Shown here in pieces: positions 25,670 through 36,639 of a stretch of 64,000 nt of DNA. Under the pieces are notes generated by a model that was given only the letters and a program-made list of their open reading frames with translations, did no database searches and had not been told where the DNA came from. The position numbers were made by a program, and so were the translations under genes. Numbering within the stretch: position 1 is the stretch's first letter; each line of letters begins with the position of its first letter. Source of the stretch: Desulfobacterales bacterium (GTDB taxonomy: Bacteria > Desulfobacterota > Desulfobacteria > Desulfobacterales > Desulfosarcinaceae); the NCBI GenBank assembly GCA_016218685.1, contig JACRDD010000017.1, positions 28,843 to 92,842 of the forward strand, written 5' to 3'.

Positions 25670-26158
25670 GGAGTGGGTCGACCCTTGGCGGCAGAGATCT
25701 GCGCCAGTACTGCCATGAAGATGTGCCCTGATGTCCAGAAAACGACGATATGCGCCTATAGTTGGAAAATCTGCCGCTGTCAAAAGGGAAATGGGCCGGT
25801 ATTGAACGATTTGGGCGTCTGCCTGCTGCCCGGCGTTCCGGCTTGTCCGCTTAAATGCCCAAGACGCAAAGCAATTTTTTCAAAGCAGGGCGCCACGCTG
25901 TCGGCGGTACGGGCCAATTGGTCCCATTTTTAAAGGTTTCAGCAAAAGTTTTGGGCTTGTATATTTTGAACGGCCCGGTTATGGTTTACTCGCTTTGCCT
26001 ATCGCCCTGGTCCATGAGGGGCGCCTTATCTTGCCACTGAAATGGTTTGCACGCCCCTTTGAAAAGCGGTGTGCGCCCTAAACGGCATGGCCGATTGCGG
26101 ATTCGACCATTGCCCTCAAGAACACCCAAACGCACGTACCAAAGAAGGAGGAACATCG
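25670..26158. other. intergenic region upstream of HU gene
   Basis: No gene recognised between the B12-fold gene and the HU gene except for a possible extension of the former to 25783. It is slightly AT-richer than its neighbours and probably carries the promoters of both divergent genes; none is clear. Confidence 0.4.
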
Positions 26159-26428
26159 ATGAACAAAACCGATCTGATTGCTAAAGTCGCCACGGTGGTG
26201 GGTACTCAAAAGATGGCCAAGGAAGCGGTCGATTGCGTGCTGGACGCGATTACCAAAGCCATGGCCGATAGTGACACGGTTCAAATCGCCGGTTTCGGCA
26301 GCTTCAAGGTGAGCGAACGCAAGGCCCGCACGGGCCGAAATCCCCAGAGCGGCGCTTCCATCAACATCCCGGCCCGCAAGGTACCCAAATTCATCGCTGG
26401 AAAAGCGCTCAAAGACGCCGTTAACTAA
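26159..26428 (+). CDS. hup: HU/IHF-family DNA-binding protein
   Basis: An 89-residue nucleoid-associated protein of the HU family. It starts MNKTDLIAKVATVVGTQKMA and has the DNA-binding beta-arm signature GFGSFKVSERKARTGRNPQSG with the intercalating Pro in NPQSG and the basic RKVPKFIAGKALKDAVN tail, matching homodimeric HU. The start at 26159 follows AAGAAGGAGGAACATCG, a strong ribosome binding site. A strong terminator follows at 26547, and a short repeat-like stretch lies between. Cytoplasmic; bends and compacts DNA. It is not linked to a neighbouring operon. Confidence 0.95.
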   Translation: MNKTDLIAKVATVVGTQKMAKEAVDCVLDAITKAMADSDTVQIAGFGSFKVSERKARTGRNPQSGASINIPARKVPKFIAGKALKDAVN

Positions 26429-26487
26429 CCCGCAGGGCCAACAACCAAGCGACCCTTCACCGAAGTAAAGACAGGCCCTGAAATGGA

Positions 26488-26510
26488 TCAATTGGGGTCA
26501 GGTTAAAATT
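26488..26510 (+). repeat. possible REP-type fragment
   Basis: The bases ATTGGGGTCAGGTTAAAATT resemble the conserved head of REP elements associated with RAYT transposases. Only one copy was seen and there is no transposase, so this is a weak match, possibly a relic. Confidence 0.3.
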
Positions 26511-26546
26511 ACGGCGGCGCGGTTAAAAGCAGATAGGTAAAGATAA

Positions 26547-26588
26547 AGAGGCAACGTCTACTCACAGGGCGTTGCCTCTCTTTTTTTT
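26547..26588 (+). terminator. intrinsic terminator of the HU gene
   Basis: AGAGGCAACG pairs with CGTTGCCTCT over a 13-base loop and is followed by C and eight T. It also lies just before the end of the converging YdbL gene at 26595. Confidence 0.92.
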
Positions 26589-26594
26589 GCCGTA

Positions 26595-26969
26595 TTACTT
26601 CTGGCGCCATTTTCCCGAGCCGTCCTGGAGCCACTCCCCGGGGGCAGCCTTTTCGGCAATCTGGATGGCCCGGCGCTGACCGACCACCTGGATGTCCGTC
26701 CCGGTTTGCTGCGCGATCTGGGCATAGATGGTCTTGCGGTCCTGGTTTTCGGCGGCCACCACATTCTGCTTTTCGGTCTGCCCCTTGAGCAGCTCCAGGA
26801 AGCCTTGATTGTTTTCGCCCACCACCCCCCGGGCCTTCAGGTCGACCAGAATCGGCAGGCGCTCGCGCATGCGCGCCTTCACGTCCTCGGACCAGCCGGT
26901 GCCCGCCAAGGTGACCGCGGCCACTATGAACAACACGGTGAGTATGATTTGCTTTGCTCTTACATGCAT
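26595..26969 (-). CDS. ydbL: YdbL family (DUF1318) periplasmic protein
   Basis: A 124-residue exported protein with a signal peptide (MHVRAKQIILTVLFIVAAVTLAGTGWSE). The mature part has GVVGENNQGFLELLKGQTEKQNVVAAENQDRKTIYAQIAQQ, the DUF1318 signature of YdbL-type proteins (VGEQ/NxxGYLxxx with A/N-x-(D/N)-R-x-x-Y). The start at 26969 has AAAGGAG nine bases upstream; the frame opens one codon set earlier with a GTG. In E. coli the product is a periplasmic chaperone-like partner of YdbH/YnbE in transport between membranes. Here it is the last gene of ydbH-ynbE-ydbL, 48 bases after ynbE. Confidence 0.88.
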   Translation of the reverse strand: MHVRAKQIILTVLFIVAAVTLAGTGWSEDVKARMRERLPILVDLKARGVVGENNQGFLELLKGQTEKQNVVAAENQDRKTIYAQIAQQTGTDIQVVGQRRAIQIAEKAAPGEWLQDGSGKWRQK

Positions 26970-27017
26970 GGGTGTCACTCCTTTAATTTGCGGCTGCCTT
27001 GGGCCGCTTATTTGCTT

Positions 27018-27233
27018 CTAGTTGCCTTTGGGCTGGATTTTTTCCTCGGCCTGGTCCAGATCGTCGAAAAAATCGTCCAAGGCGCGATCCACCCGAACAT
27101 TGACATCGATGGTGATGTGCATGGGCGCCACTTCAACCCGATGCACACTTTCCACCTTGTGCTGTGTCTGGCAGCTTGAAAGCAGTCCCGTGAGTGCTGC
27201 CATCAGCATGATCCATGGAATTCTTTTCTTCAT
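27018..27233 (-). CDS. ynbE: YnbE-like lipoprotein
   Basis: A 71-residue lipoprotein with signal peptide MKKRIPWIMLMAALTGLLSSC and lipobox LSSC. The mature domain (VESVHRVEVAPMHITIDVNVRVDRALDDFF) follows the YnbE pattern of a beta strand that caps YdbH at the outer membrane. The start at 27233 has AAGGAG six bases upstream. It is the middle gene of a conserved operon: 36 bases after ydbH and 48 before ydbL. The short acidic tail (DDFFDDLDQAEEKI) is longer than in E. coli. Confidence 0.88.
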   Translation of the reverse strand: MKKRIPWIMLMAALTGLLSSCQTQHKVESVHRVEVAPMHITIDVNVRVDRALDDFFDDLDQAEEKIQPKGN

Positions 27234-27269
27234 GCGCGGCTCCTTCATAAAAGGTTGGGATGGGAATCC

Positions 27270-29927
27270 CTATTTGTGCTTCGGTGCCATCATTTGCCGG
27301 TAATGCAAGATCTCGCGCAAAGGCGTTTTGAAATTCAGATCGAGGTTGATCCCTTGAAATTCGGCCTGGCCCTCGCCGCTGAAGCGTTTGAACGCGCCCG
27401 ATTGCGGGTCGTAAGCAAACGGCAGCCGGCGGTTGGGCTTGCCGTTCAGCTTCAGGCTCACCAGCAAGAGGTCGGCTTCACTGCGCAGATCCACCCGGGC
27501 CCAATTGTAGCTATAGTCTTTCAAGGCTTCGCTGGCAATATCCAACTGGGTATACTGGGGCGTGCCGGACGCCAGGCCATCGAGCAAGGTCTGAGTGCCG
27601 CTGAGCCTGATGGTGCCGGTTTGTCCGGGCGTAGAGTAGAGAAAGCCGTTATCGAAACGCAGTTCTCCATTCTTCCAGAGCAGGGGGATGCGGCCGTTGA
27701 CGGCACCCTCCCCACTGCCCTGGGCAACCCCGAGCTGATCCAGCAGCATGGCCAGGTTGAGCCGGTCGCCATACACGGTGACTTCGACTTCGTTCTTGCC
27801 GGGCATGAGGCGGAAGGCCTGGGTCTGCATGCTTCCCTTGCACCACTGGATGCCGGCCTTTTCGATGAACAGGGTCGTGTCGGATTCCAACTGAAAATCG
27901 ATGCTGAGCGCCTGGGCCTTGAGTTTGCCCATGGATAGGTTGGCCACCAGCAACTGCTGCCGGGGCCGGCTGCGCAGGCGGATCAGATCTTCCAGGTCCA
28001 AGACACAGGCAATGCCTGCCAAGTCCAATTTCATGGAAGCATGGCGCAGGCTGCCCTGATCCACGCGAATCCGCCCCAGGCTTTGGATGGCATCTGCCTT
28101 GACGCGCGCCTCGGCCTGGGCCTCCAGCCTGCCTTGGAAGAGAAGACCTTCCGCGGCCGGCATGAAGTTCCCCAGATCCACGGCCGAGGCGGACCTAAAC
28201 GCCGGGATCGAAAGGGTAGCAAAGACCCCGTCGCTGCCCACTTCGGTGCGCATCCGCACGTTCATCCCCGGAACGAGTCGATTGGCATGCCGCAGCTCGG
28301 CCCAGAAGCCGGCCGCGCCCAGACCGATCTTGCCTTGCAGGGTCCCCAGGGCACGCGATTGCCACAGCATTTGGCCCACGGATAGATCGCCCGCCGGCGC
28401 CTGGGCGGTGAAGGGGTAGCGCACTGGCAGTCGCACCGCGATCTGGCGCACCTGCACATCCTGGGCGGTGTACTGCGCGTGACCATCGGCGATCGTCAAT
28501 TCCGCGCCGATGCTTCCGTGGGGGCCGGTGAGATCCGCGGTGGATTGGGTGGCCTGTTCGGGAGAATTCTGGAATGTTCCGTCCAGCGTCACGAGCGGCA
28601 GCTTTACGGTGACCGCGGGGTGCTGCGCGGAGAGTTCGGCAATGCTCACTAGAAAGCGTCCGGTCATGCCCTGCGGGGTGACTTCGCCGGCCGCCTCGAT
28701 GCGCGGCGGCGGGCTCTCCACCTGCCACGAGCCCTGTCGCAGGCAGAACCGATTCTCGGTTTTGGCCATGACTTCCGGTGAACGCACTTCCCATTGGAGC
28801 GCCCGGCCCTTCTCTTGCCGGCCTGAAAGCGACAGGTCGAGGGCCAAGGGTTGAATCAAGGCAAAGGTGTTGGCGGGTGCGAGCGCATACGCTTGACCCG
28901 GTAGTACTACGCGTGCCAGGGCTTCGGTGTGCCATGCCTGTGCTTCCAGGGCAAATCGGCCTTCCACGCCCTCCACCTGGAGCGTGGCCGGTCCCTGGAA
29001 GCCGAACGGCCCCAGCGACCAGAGAAAGCTTCGGCCGTCATCGGACTTGCAGCGCAAGACGATGGGCATCGCTTCGGCCCCGGGGCTGGGGCGCGGGACC
29101 ACGCGGCCGGAGGCCAGGGCAAGATTCAGGGCCGTGAGGCGGATTTCGCCCGCCATCGAGGTTAGGGCCAACGGTTGCAGCCGGGCGCGGGCCTGGCCCT
29201 CCAAATCCACTCGGCCCCCTATCGGCAGCTCGATGAACAGCCCCAGGAGATCGGCGAAGCGTTCGATCCGCAGATCCTGGGCGGTCATGGTCAGGGCCAG
29301 GGTGTTGGCGTTGGTCTCCAGATCGCCCATGAGATGAATGGGGCTGCCCCGGGGCGACAGCAGGGCCGTGCCTTGCAGGCGCCCCCGATCCAGTCGGCTG
29401 GTATCCAGATCCATCTCCAGGGGAATCTCCAGGGAGCGGCCGCGCCAATGCACCCTGACCAGGGCGTTGCGCAGCGTCAGGCGTTTGAGCCCGACGGGTA
29501 ATTTTCGGGGTAGATCGGCGATTGACATCGCCGGGTGGTCCGACTTTTCCGTGCCGGGCGGCTTCCAGCCGGCGAGGGCGTTGCCGGCCTCATTGAGGGT
29601 CAGGGAAAGGTTCAGGCCGCTGAGAACGACGGTGTTGATCCGCCCGGCCGCAAGCGAGGCCGGCGAGTAATCGATCTGGATGGCATCCACCTGGCCGGAG
29701 GAAAGAGCGCCCAGGTTCAAGCGGATGGGACCGGTGTCCGTGCCGCGCCACCCGATGCGCCGCAGTCGGATCATTTGCGGGTCCAAGCCGGCTTCCTTGG
29801 CCCAGCGCGGCAACAGGCGCGTTTCGAGATAGACGGGTAGAAAATGAGCAAAGACCAGGAGTCCGCCCAGGCAGAACACGAACCCGGCGAGGAGCAGAAT
29901 CCATTTGTGGGAACGCGACAGTGGCAT
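27270..29927 (-). CDS. ydbH: YdbH-like AsmA-superfamily inter-membrane lipid transporter
   Basis: An 885-residue protein anchored by one N-terminal helix (WILLLAGFVFCLGGLLVFAHFLPV) with the rest predicted to be a long beta-taco groove, as in YdbH, TamB and YhdP, which move phospholipid between inner and outer membranes. The C-terminal half has the YdbH arrangement (GSGEGAVNGRIPLLWKNGELRFDNGFLYSTPG, NLDLNFKTPLREILHYRQMM). The gene order ydbH-ynbE-ydbL is the same as in Enterobacteria and supports the name strongly. The ATG at 29927 follows AAGGAATGC. Redundancy with other AsmA proteins is expected elsewhere in the genome. Confidence 0.88.
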   Translation of the reverse strand: MPLSRSHKWILLLAGFVFCLGGLLVFAHFLPVYLETRLLPRWAKEAGLDPQMIRLRRIGWRGTDTGPIRLNLGALSSGQVDAIQIDYSPASLAAGRINTVVLSGLNLSLTLNEAGNALAGWKPPGTEKSDHPAMSIADLPRKLPVGLKRLTLRNALVRVHWRGRSLEIPLEMDLDTSRLDRGRLQGTALLSPRGSPIHLMGDLETNANTLALTMTAQDLRIERFADLLGLFIELPIGGRVDLEGQARARLQPLALTSMAGEIRLTALNLALASGRVVPRPSPGAEAMPIVLRCKSDDGRSFLWSLGPFGFQGPATLQVEGVEGRFALEAQAWHTEALARVVLPGQAYALAPANTFALIQPLALDLSLSGRQEKGRALQWEVRSPEVMAKTENRFCLRQGSWQVESPPPRIEAAGEVTPQGMTGRFLVSIAELSAQHPAVTVKLPLVTLDGTFQNSPEQATQSTADLTGPHGSIGAELTIADGHAQYTAQDVQVRQIAVRLPVRYPFTAQAPAGDLSVGQMLWQSRALGTLQGKIGLGAAGFWAELRHANRLVPGMNVRMRTEVGSDGVFATLSIPAFRSASAVDLGNFMPAAEGLLFQGRLEAQAEARVKADAIQSLGRIRVDQGSLRHASMKLDLAGIACVLDLEDLIRLRSRPRQQLLVANLSMGKLKAQALSIDFQLESDTTLFIEKAGIQWCKGSMQTQAFRLMPGKNEVEVTVYGDRLNLAMLLDQLGVAQGSGEGAVNGRIPLLWKNGELRFDNGFLYSTPGQTGTIRLSGTQTLLDGLASGTPQYTQLDIASEALKDYSYNWARVDLRSEADLLLVSLKLNGKPNRRLPFAYDPQSGAFKRFSGEGQAEFQGINLDLNFKTPLREILHYRQMMAPKHK

Positions 29928-30120
29928 GCATTCCTTAAGATGAAGGTAGACGCTTGTCTTTCACTTACTGCAAAAGGGATGCCCCTGGCAAGGCGGTAAG
30001 GGGTTGCCTCAAACCCGACGGCCCGGATATCCTCCATTGCTTCCGCGGGTGGGTTCTTGTATAGGGCTGCACTAGGCATGATCGCTCAACACCCTCCATG
30101 GCCGTCGAAGGAAAACCATC

Positions 30121-31188
30121 ATGAAATTGGATGAAATCCGCCACAGAATAGACAAGATCGATCGCGAACTGCTGGTGCTGCTGCAGGAGCGCATGAGCCT
30201 GGCCATCCGCTCCAAGAAATTCAAGAGCACGGTGGTCGATCCAGGCCGGGAAGAGGTGGTGCTCTCCCGGGCCGAGCGCATGAACCTGGCCCTGGTGCAA
30301 AGCTCCTTTGCCCGGCAGTTGCTGGGCACCATCATCGAAGAGAGCCGGCGCTTGCAGCAGGAAGACCGCAGCCTGGTGGCCTTCCAGGGCGAGCCCGGCG
30401 CTTACAGCGAAGTGGCCTGCCGGCGCCTGGTGCCCGGCCATGCCTTCATTCCGTGCATGGAGTTCGTGCATGTGTTCGAAGGGGTGCAAGAGGGGTATCT
30501 GGATCTGGGGGTCGTGCCGGTGGAAAATTCCCTGGAAGGGGCGGTGACCCAGGTGAACGATCTGTTGACCACCACCGATTTGAAGGTGATCGGCGAGGCG
30601 CGCGTGGCTGTGAATCACTGCCTGCTGGCCACCGAGGCCGTGGATGTGAGCGATCTGCGGGTGGTCTACTCCCACCCCCAGGCCTTGGCCCAGTGTCAGC
30701 GGTTCTTGATCCGCAACAAGCTCGAGGCGCGTCCGTATTACGATACAGCCGGCGCGGCCAAGATGCTGGCCCGGGAGAACCCTCGCGCGGCGGCCGCCAT
30801 TGCCAGCCCCTTATGCGCCGAACTGTACGATATGGAGATCGTGGCCCAGGGCATTGCCGACGGCGCCGCCAATTCCACGCGTTTTTTGCTGCTCTCCCGG
30901 CAGCCCTACCCTGGGCGCGGGGACAAAACCTCCATCATCTTCGCCACCGCCCACCAGGCCGGCCGGCTCTTCAATGTGCTGCGCCTGTTCGCCGAGGCCA
31001 ACATCAACCTGACGCGCATCGCCTCCATGCCCTTGCGCTCCGATCCGGGCAACTACAGCTTTTTCCTCGACTTTGAAGGCGACATGGGCGATGCCCACGT
31101 GGCGCGGGTCTTCCAAGAACTGGAGCGGATGGGCATTGCTGTCAAGTGTTTGGGCAGTTACCCGGCGGACAAATCCTCGCCCTATTGA
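30121..31188 (+). CDS. pheA: bifunctional chorismate mutase/prephenate dehydratase
   Basis: A 355-residue enzyme that turns chorismate into phenylpyruvate for phenylalanine synthesis. Residues 1-80 are an AroQ chorismate mutase (RHRIDKIDRELLVLLQERM, SKKFK). Residues about 86-270 are prephenate dehydratase (VAFQGEPGAYSEVACRR, VVPVENSLEGAV, and catalytic Thr-Arg-Phe in NSTRFLLL near 252). An ACT domain follows (GRLFNVLRLFAEANINLTRIAS). In the ACT domain the allosteric GALV and ESRP motifs are changed: the second reads ASMP (about 301-304), so phenylalanine feedback may be weak or absent. The start lies 13 bases after a ccatggccgtcgaagga site with GAAGGA. Converges with the GAF gene 11 bases on. 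Confidence 0.93.
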   Translation: MKLDEIRHRIDKIDRELLVLLQERMSLAIRSKKFKSTVVDPGREEVVLSRAERMNLALVQSSFARQLLGTIIEESRRLQQEDRSLVAFQGEPGAYSEVACRRLVPGHAFIPCMEFVHVFEGVQEGYLDLGVVPVENSLEGAVTQVNDLLTTTDLKVIGEARVAVNHCLLATEAVDVSDLRVVYSHPQALAQCQRFLIRNKLEARPYYDTAGAAKMLARENPRAAAAIASPLCAELYDMEIVAQGIADGAANSTRFLLLSRQPYPGRGDKTSIIFATAHQAGRLFNVLRLFAEANINLTRIASMPLRSDPGNYSFFLDFEGDMGDAHVARVFQELERMGIAVKCLGSYPADKSSPY

Positions 31189-31199
31189 TGCATCAAGGC

Positions 31200-32006
31200 T
31201 CAGACTTCGTTCTGATTTTTGGATACAATCTCGGCCACCCGCTGTTCCAGTTCGGCATTGAGCTGCCGGATTTGGTCCATGGCGCATTTGTGCTCGGTGA
31301 TTTCGCGCTCCAGGTGCGCCACGGTCTGCGTCAGGGCAAGGTTGCGCTGGCGCACCTCTCCATGCAACTGGGCATTGTGCAGGGCCGATGCAATCTGGGC
31401 GGCCATGGTTTCGAGAAAGCGCGACTGGGCGCTGAAATCCCGTGCCTGGTTCTGGGAGGCCAGGGTCAGCACTCCTAAGGAGCGATTTTCGCAGCAAAGG
31501 GGCAAGGCCACGCAGGAGATGACACCTGCCCGCAGGCACTCCTCCATGGTGCAGCGCGGATCGTCACAAATATCCTTGGAGTAGACCGGCTGGCGTTTCT
31601 CGATGGCCAGGCCGCACAGGCATTGCCCGACATGGTGCAGGCGGACGCTGACCGCCCGTCCCCCGCCATGGCGGGGGGACTGCTTTTTAAGGATCAGGCG
31701 ATCGCCGTTTTGGATGAAGAGCAGGGCCACATCGGGTTGAACCGCCTCCATGACGATTTGCAGGGAGATGGCGGCCACTTCATCCAGCTCCAGGCTCTGG
31801 TTTATGTGTTGCCCCAGCCGGTAAAGGCAGGCCAGTTCGGTATCCGATCGTCGCCGGCGCTGGTGGCTCGGTGCGCCATCGGGTGAAACGGGGTGTCGTG
31901 CAGACACCGCTCCGTCGTCTTCTCTTGGACCAGAGGCCCCCCGGGGGTAGATAGCGACTCTGGCACAGGGTGCATAGGCCGATATGGCATTGCGCTTGGT
32001 AGTCAT
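31200..32006 (-). CDS. GAF-domain protein with C-terminal coiled coil
   Basis: A 268-residue protein. Residues 1-55 are basic, polar and probably disordered. A GAF domain (about 60-200) carries LACLYRLGQHINQSLELDEV, VQPDVALLFIQNGDRLILK, the Cys-rich loop CDDPRCTMEECLRAGVISC and PLCCENRSLGVLTLASQ. The Cys cluster could bind a metal or flavin-like ligand. The last 60 residues (NLALTQTVAHLEREITEHKC, IRQLNAELEQRVAEIVSKNQ) form a coiled coil that stops short where a kinase or cyclase would usually begin, so it may be a truncated signal transducer that pairs with another protein. RBS GAGGAGGG at a good distance. Confidence 0.85.
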   Translation of the reverse strand: MTTKRNAISAYAPCARVAIYPRGASGPREDDGAVSARHPVSPDGAPSHQRRRRSDTELACLYRLGQHINQSLELDEVAAISLQIVMEAVQPDVALLFIQNGDRLILKKQSPRHGGGRAVSVRLHHVGQCLCGLAIEKRQPVYSKDICDDPRCTMEECLRAGVISCVALPLCCENRSLGVLTLASQNQARDFSAQSRFLETMAAQIASALHNAQLHGEVRQRNLALTQTVAHLEREITEHKCAMDQIRQLNAELEQRVAEIVSKNQNEV

Positions 32007-32383
32007 GTGCTATCCCTCCTCTAAAAAAGCGAATAGAGCGAAAACCTGCTTTGCCCTTTTCGGCGCCGTCAGGTGCGGAGGTCTATTTGCCGGCCAACTA
32101 AATGCGAGCGTCGGAGAAATATCCTGGTACTAAGCACATGGGGCAGTCGCAAAAAATGCCGTACCACTCAAAACAGAACGACTGATAACGCGTGGGTGGT
32201 GATGGATGGTCGATTCTGGAACCGGAACGTGCAGCTTGCAAAACTATAATGTAAAAAAGAGACCCAAGTCAATTGGCATGGTAGCGTTTTTGCCAAGGCA
32301 AGAAACATTATCAAAGGCGCTTCAATTGCAAGGGGCGACCGAAGCCGCCCCTTGATCCATAAATCGAGTTTGATTCCTTTCGG
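32007..32383. other. intergenic region between GAF gene and PPDK
   Basis: No gene seen. It is AT-richer than the flanks and holds the probable promoter of the GAF gene; a hairpin near 32330 (next entry) ends the PPDK transcript. Confidence 0.4.
32330..32353 (-). terminator. probable terminator hairpin of PPDK gene
   Basis: AAGGGGCG pairs with CGCCCCTT over an eight-base loop, about 30 bases after the PPDK stop. The following bases on the minus strand (TTGCAATTG) are only partly T-rich, so termination strength is uncertain. Confidence 0.6.
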
Positions 32384-35119
<2,736 letters not shown>

Positions 35120-35417
35120 GCGCTCCTTCTCCCGGTGTTCTTCGGCTTTGATTTAAAATGAATAAAAGCGGACCGAACTACTGGAGGCCGCTTCCGATGT
35201 GGCATTGCAGAATGGCTGGCCGTATCGTGGAGGCGCACTATAGCCGATTTGAATTGTGAAAAAAAGAGGGGCGGGCCGCTGGTTTGAATTTCCGGCGAAG
35301 GTGCTTATCCCTTCAATACCGCAGGGCCAACTCACGATCCGCAGCGATGCAGGGCCGCTTTCGCGGCGCGACTCAGGATCATGCCAAATCCCAGCACCCC
35401 CCGAAGAGGAGCAACCT

Positions 35418-36506
35418 ATGAATACACATATAAACCCATTCGATTCGGCCAAGGCCGACGCCTTTGCCGACACCATGCTCAGGTCACTCAATTACGGCGC
35501 CCTCTGCCTGATGACCTCCATCGGGCACCGCACCGGCATTTTCGATGTCATGCGAGAGATTGCGGCACCTGCCACGGCCGTCGAGATCGCCCAGAAAGCC
35601 GGTCTCAACGAGCGCTACGTGGTGGAGTGGCTCGGCGCCATGGTAACCGCCGGCATCATCGAAGTGGACCCGACCAGCACGCGCTACCGGCTGCCGGCGG
35701 AACATGCCGCTTTCCTGACCCGGGCCGCCGCGGCCGATAATTTCGCCGTCTTCACCCAGTACATCGGACTGTTGGGCGGCGTCGAAGACGAAATCATCGC
35801 CTGCTTTCGCAACGGCGGCGGCGTTCCTTATGAGAAGTTCCGGCGCTTTCATGCCGTGATGGCCGAAGACAGCGGCCAATCGGTGCTTTCTTCCCTGGAG
35901 TCCCACATTTTGCCCCTGGTGCCGGGACTGACCGACCGGCTCGCGGCCGGCATCCGCGTCCTGGATCTGGGCTGCGGCAGCGGGCGCATCATGTGCCGGA
36001 TGGCCGAGCTCTATCCGGCCAGCCAATTCCTGGGGATCGATCTATCTTCCGAAGCGATTCTCAACGCCCAGCGCGAAGCGTGCGACAAAGGGCTGCTCAA
36101 TGTGGATTTTTCGGTCCGCGATTTGAGCAACTTCCATGTGTCGGCGCAACCGGAGAGTTTTGACTTGGTGACGACCTTCGATGCCATCCACGACCAGGCC
36201 CAACCGATGAACGTTCTGATGGGTATTTGCCGTACCCTGAAAAAGGATGGTCTCTACCTGATGCAGGATATCCGCGGCTCCAGCCATGTCTACCAAAACG
36301 TCGGTCATCCCCTGGGCACCTTTCTCTACGCCATCTCCACCATGCACTGCATGACGGTTTCGCTGGCCCAGGGCGGGGAAGGCCTCGGCGCCATGTGGGG
36401 TGAAGAGAAGACCCGCGACTACCTCACCCGCGCCGGTTTCGGGTCCATCGAAACCCACCGGCTGGCCCACGACATCCAGAACAACTGGTATGTGGTGCGC
36501 AAGTAA
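35418..36506 (+). CDS. winged-helix + SAM-dependent methyltransferase (O-methyltransferase-like)
   Basis: A 362-residue protein. An N-terminal winged-helix dimer domain (about 20-110; VEIAQKAGLNERYVVEWLGA, GIIEVDPTSTRYRLPAEH) precedes a Rossmann methyltransferase with motif I VLDLGCGSGRIMCRMAEL (about 178) and post-motif SQFLGIDLSSEAI, the design of Rv2258c-like and plant-type small-molecule methyltransferases. Substrate unknown; there is a long insert around residues 275-320 (YLMQDIRGSSHVYQNVGHP) typical of that group. The start at 35418 follows GAGGAGC; the longer frame upstream was left out. It lies 133 bases before a second methyltransferase gene in the same direction, and both probably belong to the same local signalling unit. 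Confidence 0.85.
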   Translation: MNTHINPFDSAKADAFADTMLRSLNYGALCLMTSIGHRTGIFDVMREIAAPATAVEIAQKAGLNERYVVEWLGAMVTAGIIEVDPTSTRYRLPAEHAAFLTRAAAADNFAVFTQYIGLLGGVEDEIIACFRNGGGVPYEKFRRFHAVMAEDSGQSVLSSLESHILPLVPGLTDRLAAGIRVLDLGCGSGRIMCRMAELYPASQFLGIDLSSEAILNAQREACDKGLLNVDFSVRDLSNFHVSAQPESFDLVTTFDAIHDQAQPMNVLMGICRTLKKDGLYLMQDIRGSSHVYQNVGHPLGTFLYAISTMHCMTVSLAQGGEGLGAMWGEEKTRDYLTRAGFGSIETHRLAHDIQNNWYVVRK

Positions 36507-36639
36507 TCTTTTCTTGCGCCGGCCGACGTCGAAGGCGAAGACGGCGTTCCAGATTGGGCTGAGGGTTGTCAATCGATCCCTTTTTGACTACAGTGACATG
36601 ATCGACCCGCCGCAATCGCTGCCGAAGAGAGGATGGACC

